Below are positions 11,887 through 21,974 of a stretch of 60,000 bases of DNA, in pieces; the first letter of the stretch is position 1, and every line of letters begins with the position of its first letter. Below the pieces are notes generated by a model, which was given only the letters and a program-made list of their open reading frames with translations, searched no databases and was not told where the DNA came from. Both the position numbers and the translations under genes were made by a program. The DNA is from Polytrichum commune (Eukaryota; Streptophyta; Polytrichopsida; Polytrichales; Polytrichaceae): contig OX485803.1 of assembly GCA_950295325.1 (NCBI GenBank), positions 49,927,554 to 49,987,553 on the forward strand. The letters are read 5' to 3'.

Positions 11887-12382
11887 GGGCCACTCGACAC
11901 ATGAGACTGAGAGCCCGTGACCGTTGCGCTTCAAGCACTCTCATTGGTGGAAAAGGTGGAGCCCGTCCATGTTCGCTTCACATTATGCTTGTGGGACCAA
12001 CGGAGTATGTGAATGCAAGATGGATGCAAAGTCCACATGGCATCCAAATGGATGATGTTTCATGATCACTTGGACTATTTTCAAAAACCATGTCTTGAAG
12101 GTAGGCCTAACACAAAACCGGGAGACCATGGCACTCCAAACGCTTACATAGATTAAAATGTTTATTTTATCTATTTTATCATGTGTGAGGACCCGCATGA
12201 ATAGAATTTCATTAAAATAGCATTTGGTTGAGGGTCCGGTCACATATGATTTCACATTACACTTGAGGATCCGTGACCACACTACATGATTTTGGAGGTG
12301 TCTTGGGACGGCTTTTGAACACTCTCTTTTGGGCTCTCACAATTTCATGGTCATGGCTCTTGGCGCGTGTGTGAAGTGGCCC
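11887..12382 (+). mobile_element. PIF/Harbinger-type MITE, family A, copy 1
   Basis: It is flanked by TTA on both sides (11884-11886 and 12383-12385). It starts GGGCCACTCGACACATGAG and ends GTGTGTGAAGTGGCCC, with inverted similarity extending about 40 bases. A 3-bp TTA duplication and GG-starting termini are characteristic of PIF/Harbinger elements. The interior has no transposase. It is closely related to the copies at 16667, 40389 and 42401. Confidence 0.85.
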
Positions 12383-12649
12383 TTAGCTATGCATCCACTT
12401 CTTGTAGGATAGGAAGCATGCAATTAATGCGAAAGGATTAACAAAATCCAATTTGTGCATGTAGTCAAATTCCTCATTATTCTTTGGAGTTCATATAAAT
12501 ATCTTATTCAATGTCAAAGTGACGGTTCTCTTTTTAATTGACAAAGTCATATAAATCACCCCAAAATGTTGACTATTGACATTAGAATGGTTAACATTTA
12601 TTTGAGCACGCAACCCAATCTTGTTTTACTAAACATTTTTGGTCGGCCA

Positions 12650-12865
12650 TTCTAGTGTTCGGGGAGATTTTTGGACATAGTCGGTTGATATCCTAGTGTT
12701 TCCAACCCCAGCCGGTTACATATTGACATGTTTCAATGTTTTGTATTGTTATATTCTCTAGAGTCCTTTAAAATGTCCAATAATTTTCTTGAAATCTTGA
12801 ACTTCAACCAAATATTTCTCAAACTCAACCGGTTCATCTAAATCTAGCAACCGCTTCTCCCCATC
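12650..12865 (+). mobile_element. Family J repeat, copy 1
   Basis: This is a dispersed repeat of about 215 bases containing TTTTTGGACATAGTCGGTTG, a CCGGTTACAT block and TTTCTCAAACTCAACCGG. The left end TAGTGTTCGGGGAG and the inverse right end (CTCCCCGAGCAGTG in the copy at 44287) suggest a short terminal inverted repeat. It is non-coding. Confidence 0.6.
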
Positions 12866-12964
12866 GTTGATTTGTTCTTAGGTCCACACCTAGCCACACG
12901 CCACTCAAACATAGGTGTCCATTTAATATGGGTGATCGAATTAGGAGCATGCTTTTGGTCTTAA

Positions 12965-13346
12965 CTACAATAAATATGATATTTAGTGTCATATGGCATT
13001 TAATGTCACTATGCTAACTTTTTGGATGACACTTCTTATGAATAAGTGAACAAATAATGTCATGATGGATGATGGATGAGTTCATCCACCGGCCAAAACC
13101 CTACCTTCTCTTCTCATCAACTTGGGATGAAATATTGTCATGGATGCTTGAAAATTGGATGCAAAATCACTTGGTAAGTGACAGTAGTTGCAACACTGTA
13201 AATCTCTAAACCCCCAAAAATAATTACAAGGAGTGACAAATAAGGATGGGTTAACATTTACTATTGGGGACACTATACCACATTTTACGATTAGTATTGA
13301 GCAAGACAATTAGAAACGGTGACACTAAACATCATATTTAGTGTAG
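12965..13346 (+). mobile_element. TA-duplicating MITE, family B, copy 1
   Basis: The left end reads CTACAATAAATATGATATTT and the right end ATCATATTTAGTGTAG, so the two ends are inverse copies flanked by TA. The terminal repeat is itself nearly palindromic (CACTAAATATcATATTTAGTG). Interior landmarks GCAAAATCACTTGGTAAGTG and ATTGAGCAAGACAATTAGAA recur in the copies at 14660 and 31879. It is non-coding. Confidence 0.75.
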
Positions 13347-14659
13347 CAAGTGACCCTTTAGTCAACTTCACGAAATGCAACAATGTCAACCATGTTTGAA
13401 AAAAAGAATCCAATTTTTTTCGCTCAAACCACATGAGTCCACGATACTTGCATGAGTGTATAATATGTTAAACAAACTAAAATAAGTAGTGTGGATCCAA
13501 GTTGATCCACGATAATGAGTATAGTGTTTGTTGTCCTTGGTCAATGATGCATAGTGTGGCCCACACTACATCACCTAGTTGAAAGTGTAGGATAACACTC
13601 TTACACTACATAATAATTGAAGAAACATGGTCTTGGGGTGAAACTTGGCATGGTGTTGCCAACTTCAATTACAATATCTATATCATTTAGCACAAGGGAA
13701 TCATAAGTATCAATATCTTTGTGTTGTTTGATGGGATTATGGAATGCCACCCTTACATTTAAACAACAATAAATTGGGGTCATACTTGATGCACACAATT
13801 ATTTCAATCAACGTGGACTTTTCATTTATGAAATTCATGATATAACATTCTTTAGTGACACACAACCATTTGTTGGCTTATAAAGGGTATCACATAATGT
13901 AATCCATCATATATGTGATCCGTGTGATCTAATTAATCAAAAAATCACAAACAACACCCCCACCACACACCCTTAATTTATATTTTAAAGGAGCTCACCT
14001 CCCGGATGGTAGGAAGTATGCCTACCTTGTCACTTGATAAAACGAAAAACACCAAGAAACCACAAAATATACATCATCCCCGAGCACTCCTCACTCCTAA
14101 CAGACAATGCGTAATCGGATGACCTCTGGCGAAGAGAATCGGCAAAGAAATCGGAATCGGGAAGGTGAAGAGAATGAGTGTCTGTCTGTCTTCTCTGTAT
14201 GTCTGTATGCACATGCAGTGGACGGAGGAGATTAGGGGAGAGGGTGATATCGGTCATATCCGACGGTCGAGAAAGCACATGCGACGTGGCCTTACCAGAA
14301 GCCATAAGTTGCTTTCATCGCCCATAGGCTTCTTCTCGACAAGATCATGGCAAGGAAGGACATGCTCCCATTCACATTGGTTCGAATAAAAACATCAATA
14401 TTGAATCAATGATTTGTGTGGCCTAAAGTAAGAACACTTGAATAGCAACAACGCATAAAATGATAACAAGTGTTTCTCAAATGTCCCAAGTGGTTGCAAA
14501 ATCAACTTGAGAGCACTAAAAATTGCAAACAATTCACCATGAATCCATGGGCACCGAATGTTAGACATGACATGAAGATTGTTACGCGATGCGGGTGGAC
14601 CACACCATTTTGGGAGTTGCTTGGAAAGCAAGTGGGCCAACACATTCCACCACATGTTA
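13347..14659. other. Spacer without a recognisable gene
   Basis: Only short open frames without similarity are present. A somewhat GC-richer patch at 14080-14350 carries no recognisable gene. Confidence 0.5.
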
Positions 14660-15060
14660 TTACTTGACATTGTGAGTAGTGTCACATGGTAATTTATGTC
14701 ATCGTGGTAACTTTTCAAATGACACCTCTTATGAATGATTTTACAAGTATTGCCATGGATGATTCAAACGTGAATGAAATCCATACCAATTATAGAAATA
14801 GAGGTTGGTATATTATGCATCTTGACATTTATGTAATGAATAGCTTTGTATTGGATGATTGAAATTTGGATGGGAAATCGGTTAGTAAGTGAGAATAACT
14901 GCAATATGGTAAATCTACATTGACCATTTTTGTTTTTTTACAAGAAATGACAAACAATGTTAAGTTTGCATTTGGTGTTGGGGACGTTAGATGCATGGTT
15001 TATAATTGGTATTGAGCAAGACAAATAGATTGGTGACACTAAACACATTATGCAATGTAG
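14660..15060 (+). mobile_element. TA-duplicating MITE, family B, copy 2
   Basis: It shares with the copy at 12965 the blocks AGTGTCACATGG, CACCTCTTATGAATGA, a GGTTAGTAAGTGAGAATAAC stretch and ATTGAGCAAGACAAATAGA. It ends with a diverged terminus, GACACTAAACACATT then GTAG at 15060. The left terminus is eroded. Confidence 0.65.
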
Positions 15061-15071
15061 CAACTTTTAGT

Positions 15072-15241
15072 GTCCAAGGATATTTTTGGGCACAATCGGT
15101 TGAGATTGTAGTTCTCTCCAATATAATCCGGTTACACGTTGACATCTTTTTGCAAATCCCTCAGAAAAAACTGATCAATAATCTCCCCGACGTCTTGAAT
15201 TTGAATTGGTTATATCTCAAACTCGATCAATTCATCTGCAA
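15072..15241 (+). mobile_element. Family J repeat, copy 2, interrupted by a MITE
   Basis: It contains TTTTTGGGCACAATCGGTTG, CCGGTTACACGTTGACATC and ATCTCAAACTCGATC, matching the other J copies. It is interrupted at 15242 by a family C MITE, exactly where the J copy ending at 55552 is also interrupted. Confidence 0.6.
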
Positions 15242-15467
15242 CTACACCAAATTGTCCTATTAGTGTGGGTTTACTGTTTGGAGTTACGTCTTGCTACAAC
15301 TTTTTTACCAACATTATCATTTCTTACCAACTAAGTTACATCATATTCTTCGGTGTGCATACTACCTACTTGTATTCGTTCGGGTAAGCAACAATACTCT
15401 CGGTAAAATGCTACAGCGATGCGGAACTCCAAATTGGTAACCCACACTAATTAGACAAAGCGTGTAG
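15242..15467 (+). mobile_element. TA-duplicating MITE, family C, copy 1 (nested in J)
   Basis: The left end is CTACACCAAATT and the right end is CGTGTAG. The subterminal TGTTTGGAGTTACG is mirrored by CGGAACTCCAAATTGG. Length (226 bases) and subterminal motif match the copies at 36126, 50708 and 55553. It is non-coding. Confidence 0.7.
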
Positions 15468-15500
15468 TTGTCGGGCCTCCCCGTGCATCAGTGACTTTAA

Positions 15501-15725
15501 GGGCCGCTTCACACTATGGCCGTCCAAGTCGAGAGGCCATGGGATTGAGTGGCCAAACATTGTTGAGAGTCCAAAGAAATGGGCTGAAAATAGCCAATAT
15601 AGTATAGTAAGTGGAGCCTTCGGCCATGCATAGTCTGAAGCCTTCAAAGGCCAAGCCCAAAGTCCAAACCTTTGGCCATGAACTCCCATGGCCTCTTGAT
15701 TTGGACGGTTATAATGTGAAGCCTC
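15501..15725. mobile_element. Short PIF/Harbinger-like MITE
   Basis: It begins GGGCCGCTTCACACTATGG after TAA. The inverse appears at the right as GGACGGTTATAATGTGAAGC, with an additional matching GAGGCCATGGGA block in each arm. The right-hand TAA is not preserved. The terminus is of the same type as the element at 57093. Confidence 0.6.
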
Positions 15726-16666
15726 CAAAGGCTGAGCCCAAAGTCCAAACCCAAAGGAACATCCCACTTTATTCCTTGCTCAAAACAATCCCTCCAATCT
15801 AACGCCCAAGATCTTGTCAATGATTGATTTTTTAATGAAAAAAACTCGACGGCCTCTCAACCATAGTTTGGGTTTCCATTCCCGTCCGACCCAGTCTTCC
15901 TTCGAGAGTCTAGTGCCTTCTTCAAAAAGCAAGCATTTTGAATTGCAACAGCCTTTGGACTTTGGCCTTAGAAGTTCGACCATATATAATGTGCAGTGCC
16001 CCTAACCCTGCTGCAATTTTACAGAGGAAAGCAGCAGTCAGCACTTTCGGAAGTCAAGGTGTGGCACCACAAAGGGCGTCACGTAGGACGGCACGTCACT
16101 AACTCGCTTTTTGACCCGGGCCCATGAAGAAAGGGGGCAAAATCAAAGAAAGGAGTACGTCTAAAAGATTGCATTGTACGGGACGCGGGATTTCACAACC
16201 AAAGCCGATCTTGGGAGGGAAGGTGGGGACGGGTACCTTGGCTGACTGATGGGCCAAAGTGGACCCATTATAAGTCAGTCAGTGTACCTACCGTTTTTCT
16301 TTCCCTTTTTTCCTTTTCCATTTTTCCCCTTTTCTTTTCTTTTCTTTTGTGGCACAAATTGCAGTGCAAATTGTACCTACCATCAAGAGTCCAATCATAA
16401 AGTGGCAGGAATATGTAACATAGATTCAGGCTAGGGCGAGACATGTACACTGGTTCCTTGGAGGCAAGAGTTTAGACATTCAACAAGGAATGAGTGCGTG
16501 GCTTGGTTCGCCCAAATCATAGATTCATATATATGCAGTAGGTAAACATGTACTCGTGTTGCAATTGGTGTGAACGAGATGGAATCAATCGAGAGGGGTT
16601 TATCTCTCTACTTGAGGTATCCAAATATGGGCACTGGCCACCCTTCTTAATTGGGCACCTTACTTA
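15726..16666. other. Spacer with a moderately GC-rich patch and a T-rich tract
   Basis: No gene is recognised. A GC-richer patch at about 15990-16250 carries two ACGT cores (near 16078 and 16092) and could be an old promoter remnant. A pyrimidine tract occupies 16290-16350. Confidence 0.4.
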
Positions 16667-17500
16667 GGACCATTTCACACACGAGACTGAGAGCCGTGAC
16701 CAATACACTTCAAGCATTCTCGTTGGTGGAAAGGCGGAGCCGGTCCAAGTTTGCTTTCCACTACCTACGCTTCAGGGACCGACGGAAATATATATGTGAA
16801 TGCAAGATGGATGTGAAGTCTACATGGATTCCTACATGGCATCAAATGGATCATGTTTCATGGTCACTTGAATTGTTTTCAAAAATCACGTCTTGGAGGT
16901 AGGCCTAACACAAAACTGGGAGACCATGGCACTCCGAATGCTCACAACCGTCGGTTTGATTTATTTTATCATGTGTGAAGACCTGCATGAATAGAAATTC
17001 ATTGAAATAGCATATGGTTGAGAGCCTGGTTAGAGCATCCTCAGTCGGTCTAGGTAAAGCTCACTGCAAACCAAGACCTATCTTGCTTAAAATTGCTCAA
17101 AATTTAGAGGGAGTGCACCAAATCTTGCTTTAAATGGATAGATCCTCCCACACTCCCTCTAAATGTCAAAAATTTGGAGGGAGTGTGGGAGGATCTTTCC
17201 ATTTTTAAGCAAGATTTGGTGCACTCCCTCTAAATTTTGAAAATGTGGTGTTTTCAATGAGGGATTTCACCTACGTCAAATTTTTACAATTCTTTTTTCT
17301 TGAGAAATATCTCACGTTTATTTAGGTGTGCTTCTAATGATGGTAATTTCAGTTTCTAATTTTAGGTCAGTCAAAAGATAGGTTTTGGTTTGCAGTGAGC
17401 TTTACCTAGACCGACTGAGGATGCTCTTACATGTGACTTCACCCTACACTTGAGGGTCCATGACCACATGACATGATTTTGGAGGTATCTTGGGATGGCT
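16667..17500 (+). mobile_element. PIF/Harbinger-type MITE, family A, copy 2 (right end lost, carries a nested MITE)
   Basis: It starts GGACCATTTCACACACGAG after TTA (16664-16666). It matches copy 1 through AAACTGGGAGACCATGGCAC and GAATAGAAATTCATTG. A second MITE interrupts it at 17030-17429. Similarity resumes as CATGTGACTTCACCCTACAC and ends near 17500, so the right terminus is missing. Confidence 0.8.
17033..17426. mobile_element. Hairpin MITE with TTA duplication, nested in family A
   Basis: It is flanked by TTA at 17030-17032 and 17427-17429. The ends GAGCATCCTCAGTCGGTCTA and TAGACCGACTGAGGATGCTC are exact inverses, and the terminal repeat continues through GGTAAAGCTCACTGCAAACC. A second inner inverted pair, around TTGGAGGGAGTGTGGGAGGA, makes most of the element able to fold on itself. 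GAGCATC termini with 3-bp TTA/TAA duplications are common among plant Harbinger-type MITEs. The high arm identity suggests a fairly recent insertion. Confidence 0.9.
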
Positions 17501-17943
17501 CCCCAAACAAAGTTGCTCTATTGTGATTTATGAGAGCTAAGGTGTACGGGTTTATGTTTTGAGCACATAGTCCGATGTCATTGTGACACATGTATTTTTG
17601 TTGTCCGTTTTTAGCTACAAGCTTTGTCGTTTGCCACTCCATGCATGTGTCAAATCAAGAAGAGTAAACTCGTAAGGTCCACGAACCTTCACACAAATTG
17701 GGATGGTCTATGTGTTTACTTAAAGAAAAAGGGCCATTTTCACTGTGGCCTTATGTAAGTTGTGCATGTAAGCTTTGTCCCTAAAGTTGATGTGACAATT
17801 TGCGATATTTGCAATTGCTAACCAAACAAGACAAAATATGCGTTTAAGTATATATATTTATGTTTTTGGCATTTCACTTCTAGTGATGGATACGACATCA
17901 ATAGAAAGCGATTGAGAATGCAAATCTAAAGAGCACAAAGTTA

Positions 17944-18195
17944 TAGCATGCCCACACCACGATCAATGATTGACTCACAACATTGGGAGAGTTTCCACCT
18001 TGATAGGAGTTTTTGTCTTGTATGTGTTGAAGTGATAGGGAGAAATCATAGTTTATTACATCTAACGAGGTCATTGTGAGTGGGACGGAAATCCTTACTA
18101 ATAGCAGTAAACTTCATTAAGGATGTGAATTTCCCTATCAAGAGGAACTCATGTTGTTGCTAAGAGCAACGACCGACCCTAGTGTGGGCATGCTA
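17944..18195. mobile_element. Short inverted-repeat element with TTA duplication
   Basis: It is flanked by TTA (17941-17943 and 18196-18198). It starts TAGCATGCCCACAC and ends GTGTGGGCATGCTA, with looser pairing continuing around CTTGATAGG/CCTATCAAG inside. It is 252 bases long and non-coding. It is likely a MITE of the TTA-duplicating type. Confidence 0.7.
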
Positions 18196-18198
18196 TTA

Positions 18199-19789
18199 CT
18201 TCTCAGATACAAGAATCAAGGGAGAAAACATCAAAACCAACATGTAGGTGTTTATTGAAGGTATACATGGTTAATTTTTGTATGGTCATTACAACCCAAA
18301 ATGGCTAAGAGTTAGGAGGCAATCTCGACGTCCAAAGAAATAGCACAAGAAGCTCAACAAGATAGATTGTTTGTTTGTGGAAAGCAAGCAAGCTTTGAAA
18401 GAGATGTCTTCATTGTTTCTTGGAGCTATGATGTTATATAGTGTGCACTCACAAAGTTTATCGATAATGGTTTCAATGTGGATTATATCATTGTTAAGGT
18501 GGCCCACAATAACCACCACAAGCAACAAAGTTGTCTATGTTTTCACCATATGGACTAGATATTGTCTGTGAGGAGCTATAGTAGAGTGACATGTACATGC
18601 TACGAGCATAACGATGTGTGCTATACTTTGTATTTGCCATGCTCGTATCCAACAAGGACGAGACATAGCAATGAAACTTGAGATGTTCAATGCCGTGCTA
18701 TATTTATAAGATCAATGATAACAAATAAGATGATATCTAACCCATATTTCATTTCCCAACACCTATCGTGGGAAACGCAGTAAATATATGCCTATATAAC
18801 TTTATTATCGATCCGTACTAAATCAAGCTCGATAGGACAAACCTCACGATGGTAAGTGTTGCGGATAGAACCCCTCCCTAGTAGTACATTGGCTAGTTGG
18901 GTGGATGTCCACAACATCTATTGAGGGGGAGGGTGAAGTGAGGGAGAGGATGATGAAAACATCGATTACTGGTATAAATCATTTTGTTCATTTGGATTGG
19001 TTAATAGCAAATTAAACCTTCGAACTGGGATCATAGACCCCAAAATTAGTCCACAAAGATCATTTTTTATTTATTTTAATGAATCAACAACAAACCTAAG
19101 GTAAATGCGCCTAAATCAAACACATCAAGAGCCCCAAATACCTATATTTGAGTGGGATATGTGTAGGTGTGGATCTAATAATTGGCACCCAAAAGACATG
19201 TGTTTAAAAAATATCGGACTTCATATTTGAGAATATGCTAGCCATTCTAGACTCACTATTCAACATGATGGTGGTGGTGGTGGTGGTGGTGGGGAGGGGG
19301 GCATATATGACAAAACTTAACGAACACAAGAATCGTCACTTTGATAATGAATAAAGATACTCTTACGTACTCCGAAATCATGCAGCAAGCATAACATTAT
19401 TCAATTGCTATTAGCCGATAGATTCTAATAATATTTAATGACAATGCTTCACCCCATTTTTTCAGGGTGATATATGAGATAGCAATGATGGTGAGAGAAT
19501 AAGCATGGTATAGTTCTCGAATAGTAGTTGACTTATTCCGGACCCCACCCACCCCAATACTTAGTTGGATAACATCATGAACGACTTGAACATGATTTGA
19601 ATTTGATAATCATCTTGCATTTGTTACGTGTTCCCCATTTATTATCCTACAACAAAGTGGTTCCATTGAGAGAAGTTTCTATATATGTACTAATAATAAG
19701 GCACATCCATCTACCGGCGTATAGGGGGGAGGTTTTTACTATTAGCACTATTACCACCGTGGTAGGTGTTGTAGGAAAGCCAAGCGAAG
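18199..19789. other. Spacer upstream of the sulfotransferase gene
   Basis: No gene is recognised. A (GGT)n run followed by a G-run occupies 19269-19301. Confidence 0.5.
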
Positions 19790-20539
19790 GCGGGGCGGGC
19801 TAAATTATTTTGTAAGAAAAGATAGTAAATCTCGCCGAGAGAGTTCGGAGCTCGAGCTTAATTTAAGATAGTTGCAACGTGTAGGGGAGGGGATGGCTAT
19901 GGCGGAATTAGCTGGGCCATCCGCTGACACCCCTCCTCTGTCTCCGACGCAACTTTGCTTTTCCCATCCTCGCAGCGGCAGCAGGTCTTGAAACGACTCA
20001 ACGAGAGCGTTGTCGTCTTCCTGTTTTTAGGTCGTTTCTGGCACATTGCTCGGCAGGCAGGCAGGCAGGCAGGCAGGCAGGCTCACCTAGTTTTTCACTC
20101 ACTCGCTCGCGCGCTCAGCTTTCGTTCCTTCGCACTGCCACTTTATCATTTTTCATGCTGTACCTGCACTTCTCTCGCGAGGCTCAGGCCTCTAATTTCA
20201 ACCATTTGCGTCGACAACTCATCGTTTCGTCTTTCGCTCGTTTGCTGTCTCCGCTCCGCACCCCGTTCGGAAGATCTCATTACCGCAGTCTTATTTGTTA
20301 AAATAGCCACTGCTTGACCTTCTTCTTCTTCTTCTTCGTCGGCGAGATGGTTTTCTTTTCTGCGGCCTGATCGGACATTTGGTATACGGTTGCTGGTTCT
20401 GGATGGCGGAGTGACAGTCGCATCGCATGACGGTGTTGGTGAAGGGGAACTGAAGGCGGACACGTGTTTTTCTGAAAGGAGCGCCGGCAGGATCGAAGAG
20501 AGGGGGAGAGAGAGAGGGCGAGAGCGAGAGGACATGAAG
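19790..20539 (+). promoter_or_regulatory. GC-rich 5' region and first leader exon of the sulfotransferase gene
   Basis: Base composition shifts sharply to GC- and CpG-rich at about 19790. The region holds pyrimidine-rich stretches, a GGCA tandem run at 20052-20082 and a CTT run at 20320-20336. It ends at a strong donor, AAG|GTGAGC, after 20539. No clear TATA box is visible. It is probably the promoter plus a first leader exon. Small open frames here (for example ATGAAG at 20534, which ends soon after splicing to 21317) would be upstream ORFs. The transcription start cannot be fixed from sequence. Confidence 0.5.
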
Positions 20540-21316
20540 GTGAGCGAGGTTGATGAACTTAGGGTTAATGATGAAGTCTGTCTTTTAACGTGGAGTTATT
20601 GTGAAATTCGTATTTATTTAGTCCCACGACTTTAAATCACGAATATACTCTGTACCGAGGCATTGACCGGAGCGGGTGTATCACTCATGGTGAATCTCTT
20701 GTTAATTTCCAGACCTATTCAGGTGGCATCCATCCTTCTCACCAGAAGCATAGGATATCTGTCCAATTTTTTGGATTGTTTTCTCCCCTCCCTATAGTCG
20801 AGGCCTGGATTTTCAGTCTAAGTGTTGCTCTCGACATAGATCGGACTTTACCAAGTCTGTGGGCAGGAACCTCTCACATGAAGTTTTTGCGAAGGACGTC
20901 ATGTCCTCATGATTTTCGAATGGACCAAGCCTTGGCAAGGCTGTTTACATTCTCCTGACCTTCATGCAAATATTTTTGGTCTCTTTGGCGTCCTTAAAGG
21001 ATAGTAACCGCTGTCTTCCTGCATTGATTACTACTTTGATTGGTAGGCTGCTAGCTTTAGCGAAGTTTGATTCGAGAGCAAGGTTGGAAGGGAAAAAAAC
21101 TAATTTCGAATTGAACTTTGAAGAAGTACACCGGATTTTTGGTACTGGGAGCCGCTCGTGGCGTAGTATCAGTTGGTGCTTTTAGAACCCTGCAATTTTT
21201 CTGTCCATTCTGGATGGCCTGCATATCGAACCAAAATTGGTTTCCAAAAGTTGCGCGACTCTGTTTGTTGCTCCGGGGGATGTCCTCTTACTGGTAACTT
21301 TTTGTCTATTTTGCAG

Positions 21317-21593
21317 GTTGGTCAATGAGAGAGGTCAAAGAGGAGAAAGGAACACTTCAGAGAGCCAAGGTGGATGAGGATTATATGTGTGGAGAGGAGC
21401 ACATCAATTGAGTCTACGAGTAGCTTGGTTTGTAGCATTGTCTACAACGGATGGAAATGTGTATTATAAATTGAGTGCAATTCACTTACAGTGCTAAACA
21501 AGGCTTATGGTGGAGAAAAAAACATGCAGTCCCACGGGCAGCCCCTTGGCATATCATCATGGCAGTACCCATTGTGGCAATGGATTCCACCAG
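21317..21593 (+). other. Second leader exon of the sulfotransferase gene, possibly with an alternative start
   Basis: It is bounded by an acceptor (TTTTGCAG, ending 21316) and a strong donor (CCACCAG|GTGAGC after 21593). The ATG at 21507 is in frame with the main protein if this exon joins 21975. It would add 29 residues, beginning MVEKKTCSPTGSP, and a stop lies just upstream at 21495. The ATG at 21524 is out of frame and would stop ten codons past the junction. The exon is a prediction from splice sites only. Confidence 0.5.
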
Positions 21594-21974
21594 GTGAGCT
21601 ACTTAAATATCTCAAAAGAGGTACCAGGTAGATGACTGGAGATACTTGTCAATGTAAATGGAAAGTCTACCATTGATGCTATCTGATAGCTGAAAATAAT
21701 CACATGGATGACTAGTTAACGAGTGTGTCAACTTTCATATATGTATAACTCTTATCTGGCCTATCTCCAAGAACTGTTCAATGTGAAATGAATAGATCAT
21801 TGTAATGCGAAAGAAGAAGTGCTGAATTGGTAGGACTGGAACTCTTGGGCATACGTCTTGGATTTAGTCTTGAGAGACCTATCAGCCTAAAACCAAGTTT
21901 GTACAAGATTGACTGTTGGGTTTCGATTTTGATTTGCATGATGAAAAGGTTGACACTCTCTTTGATGATTGTAG

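Noticed and set aside
19955-20317. 120-codon open frame on the plus strand
   Set aside because: It lies in the leader region and includes the GGCA tandem run; no similarity and no splice-compatible link to the main frame.
20146-20535. 129-codon open frame on the minus strand
   Set aside because: It is antisense to the GC-rich leader of the sulfotransferase gene, is low-complexity (serine, proline, glutamate runs) and has no family.
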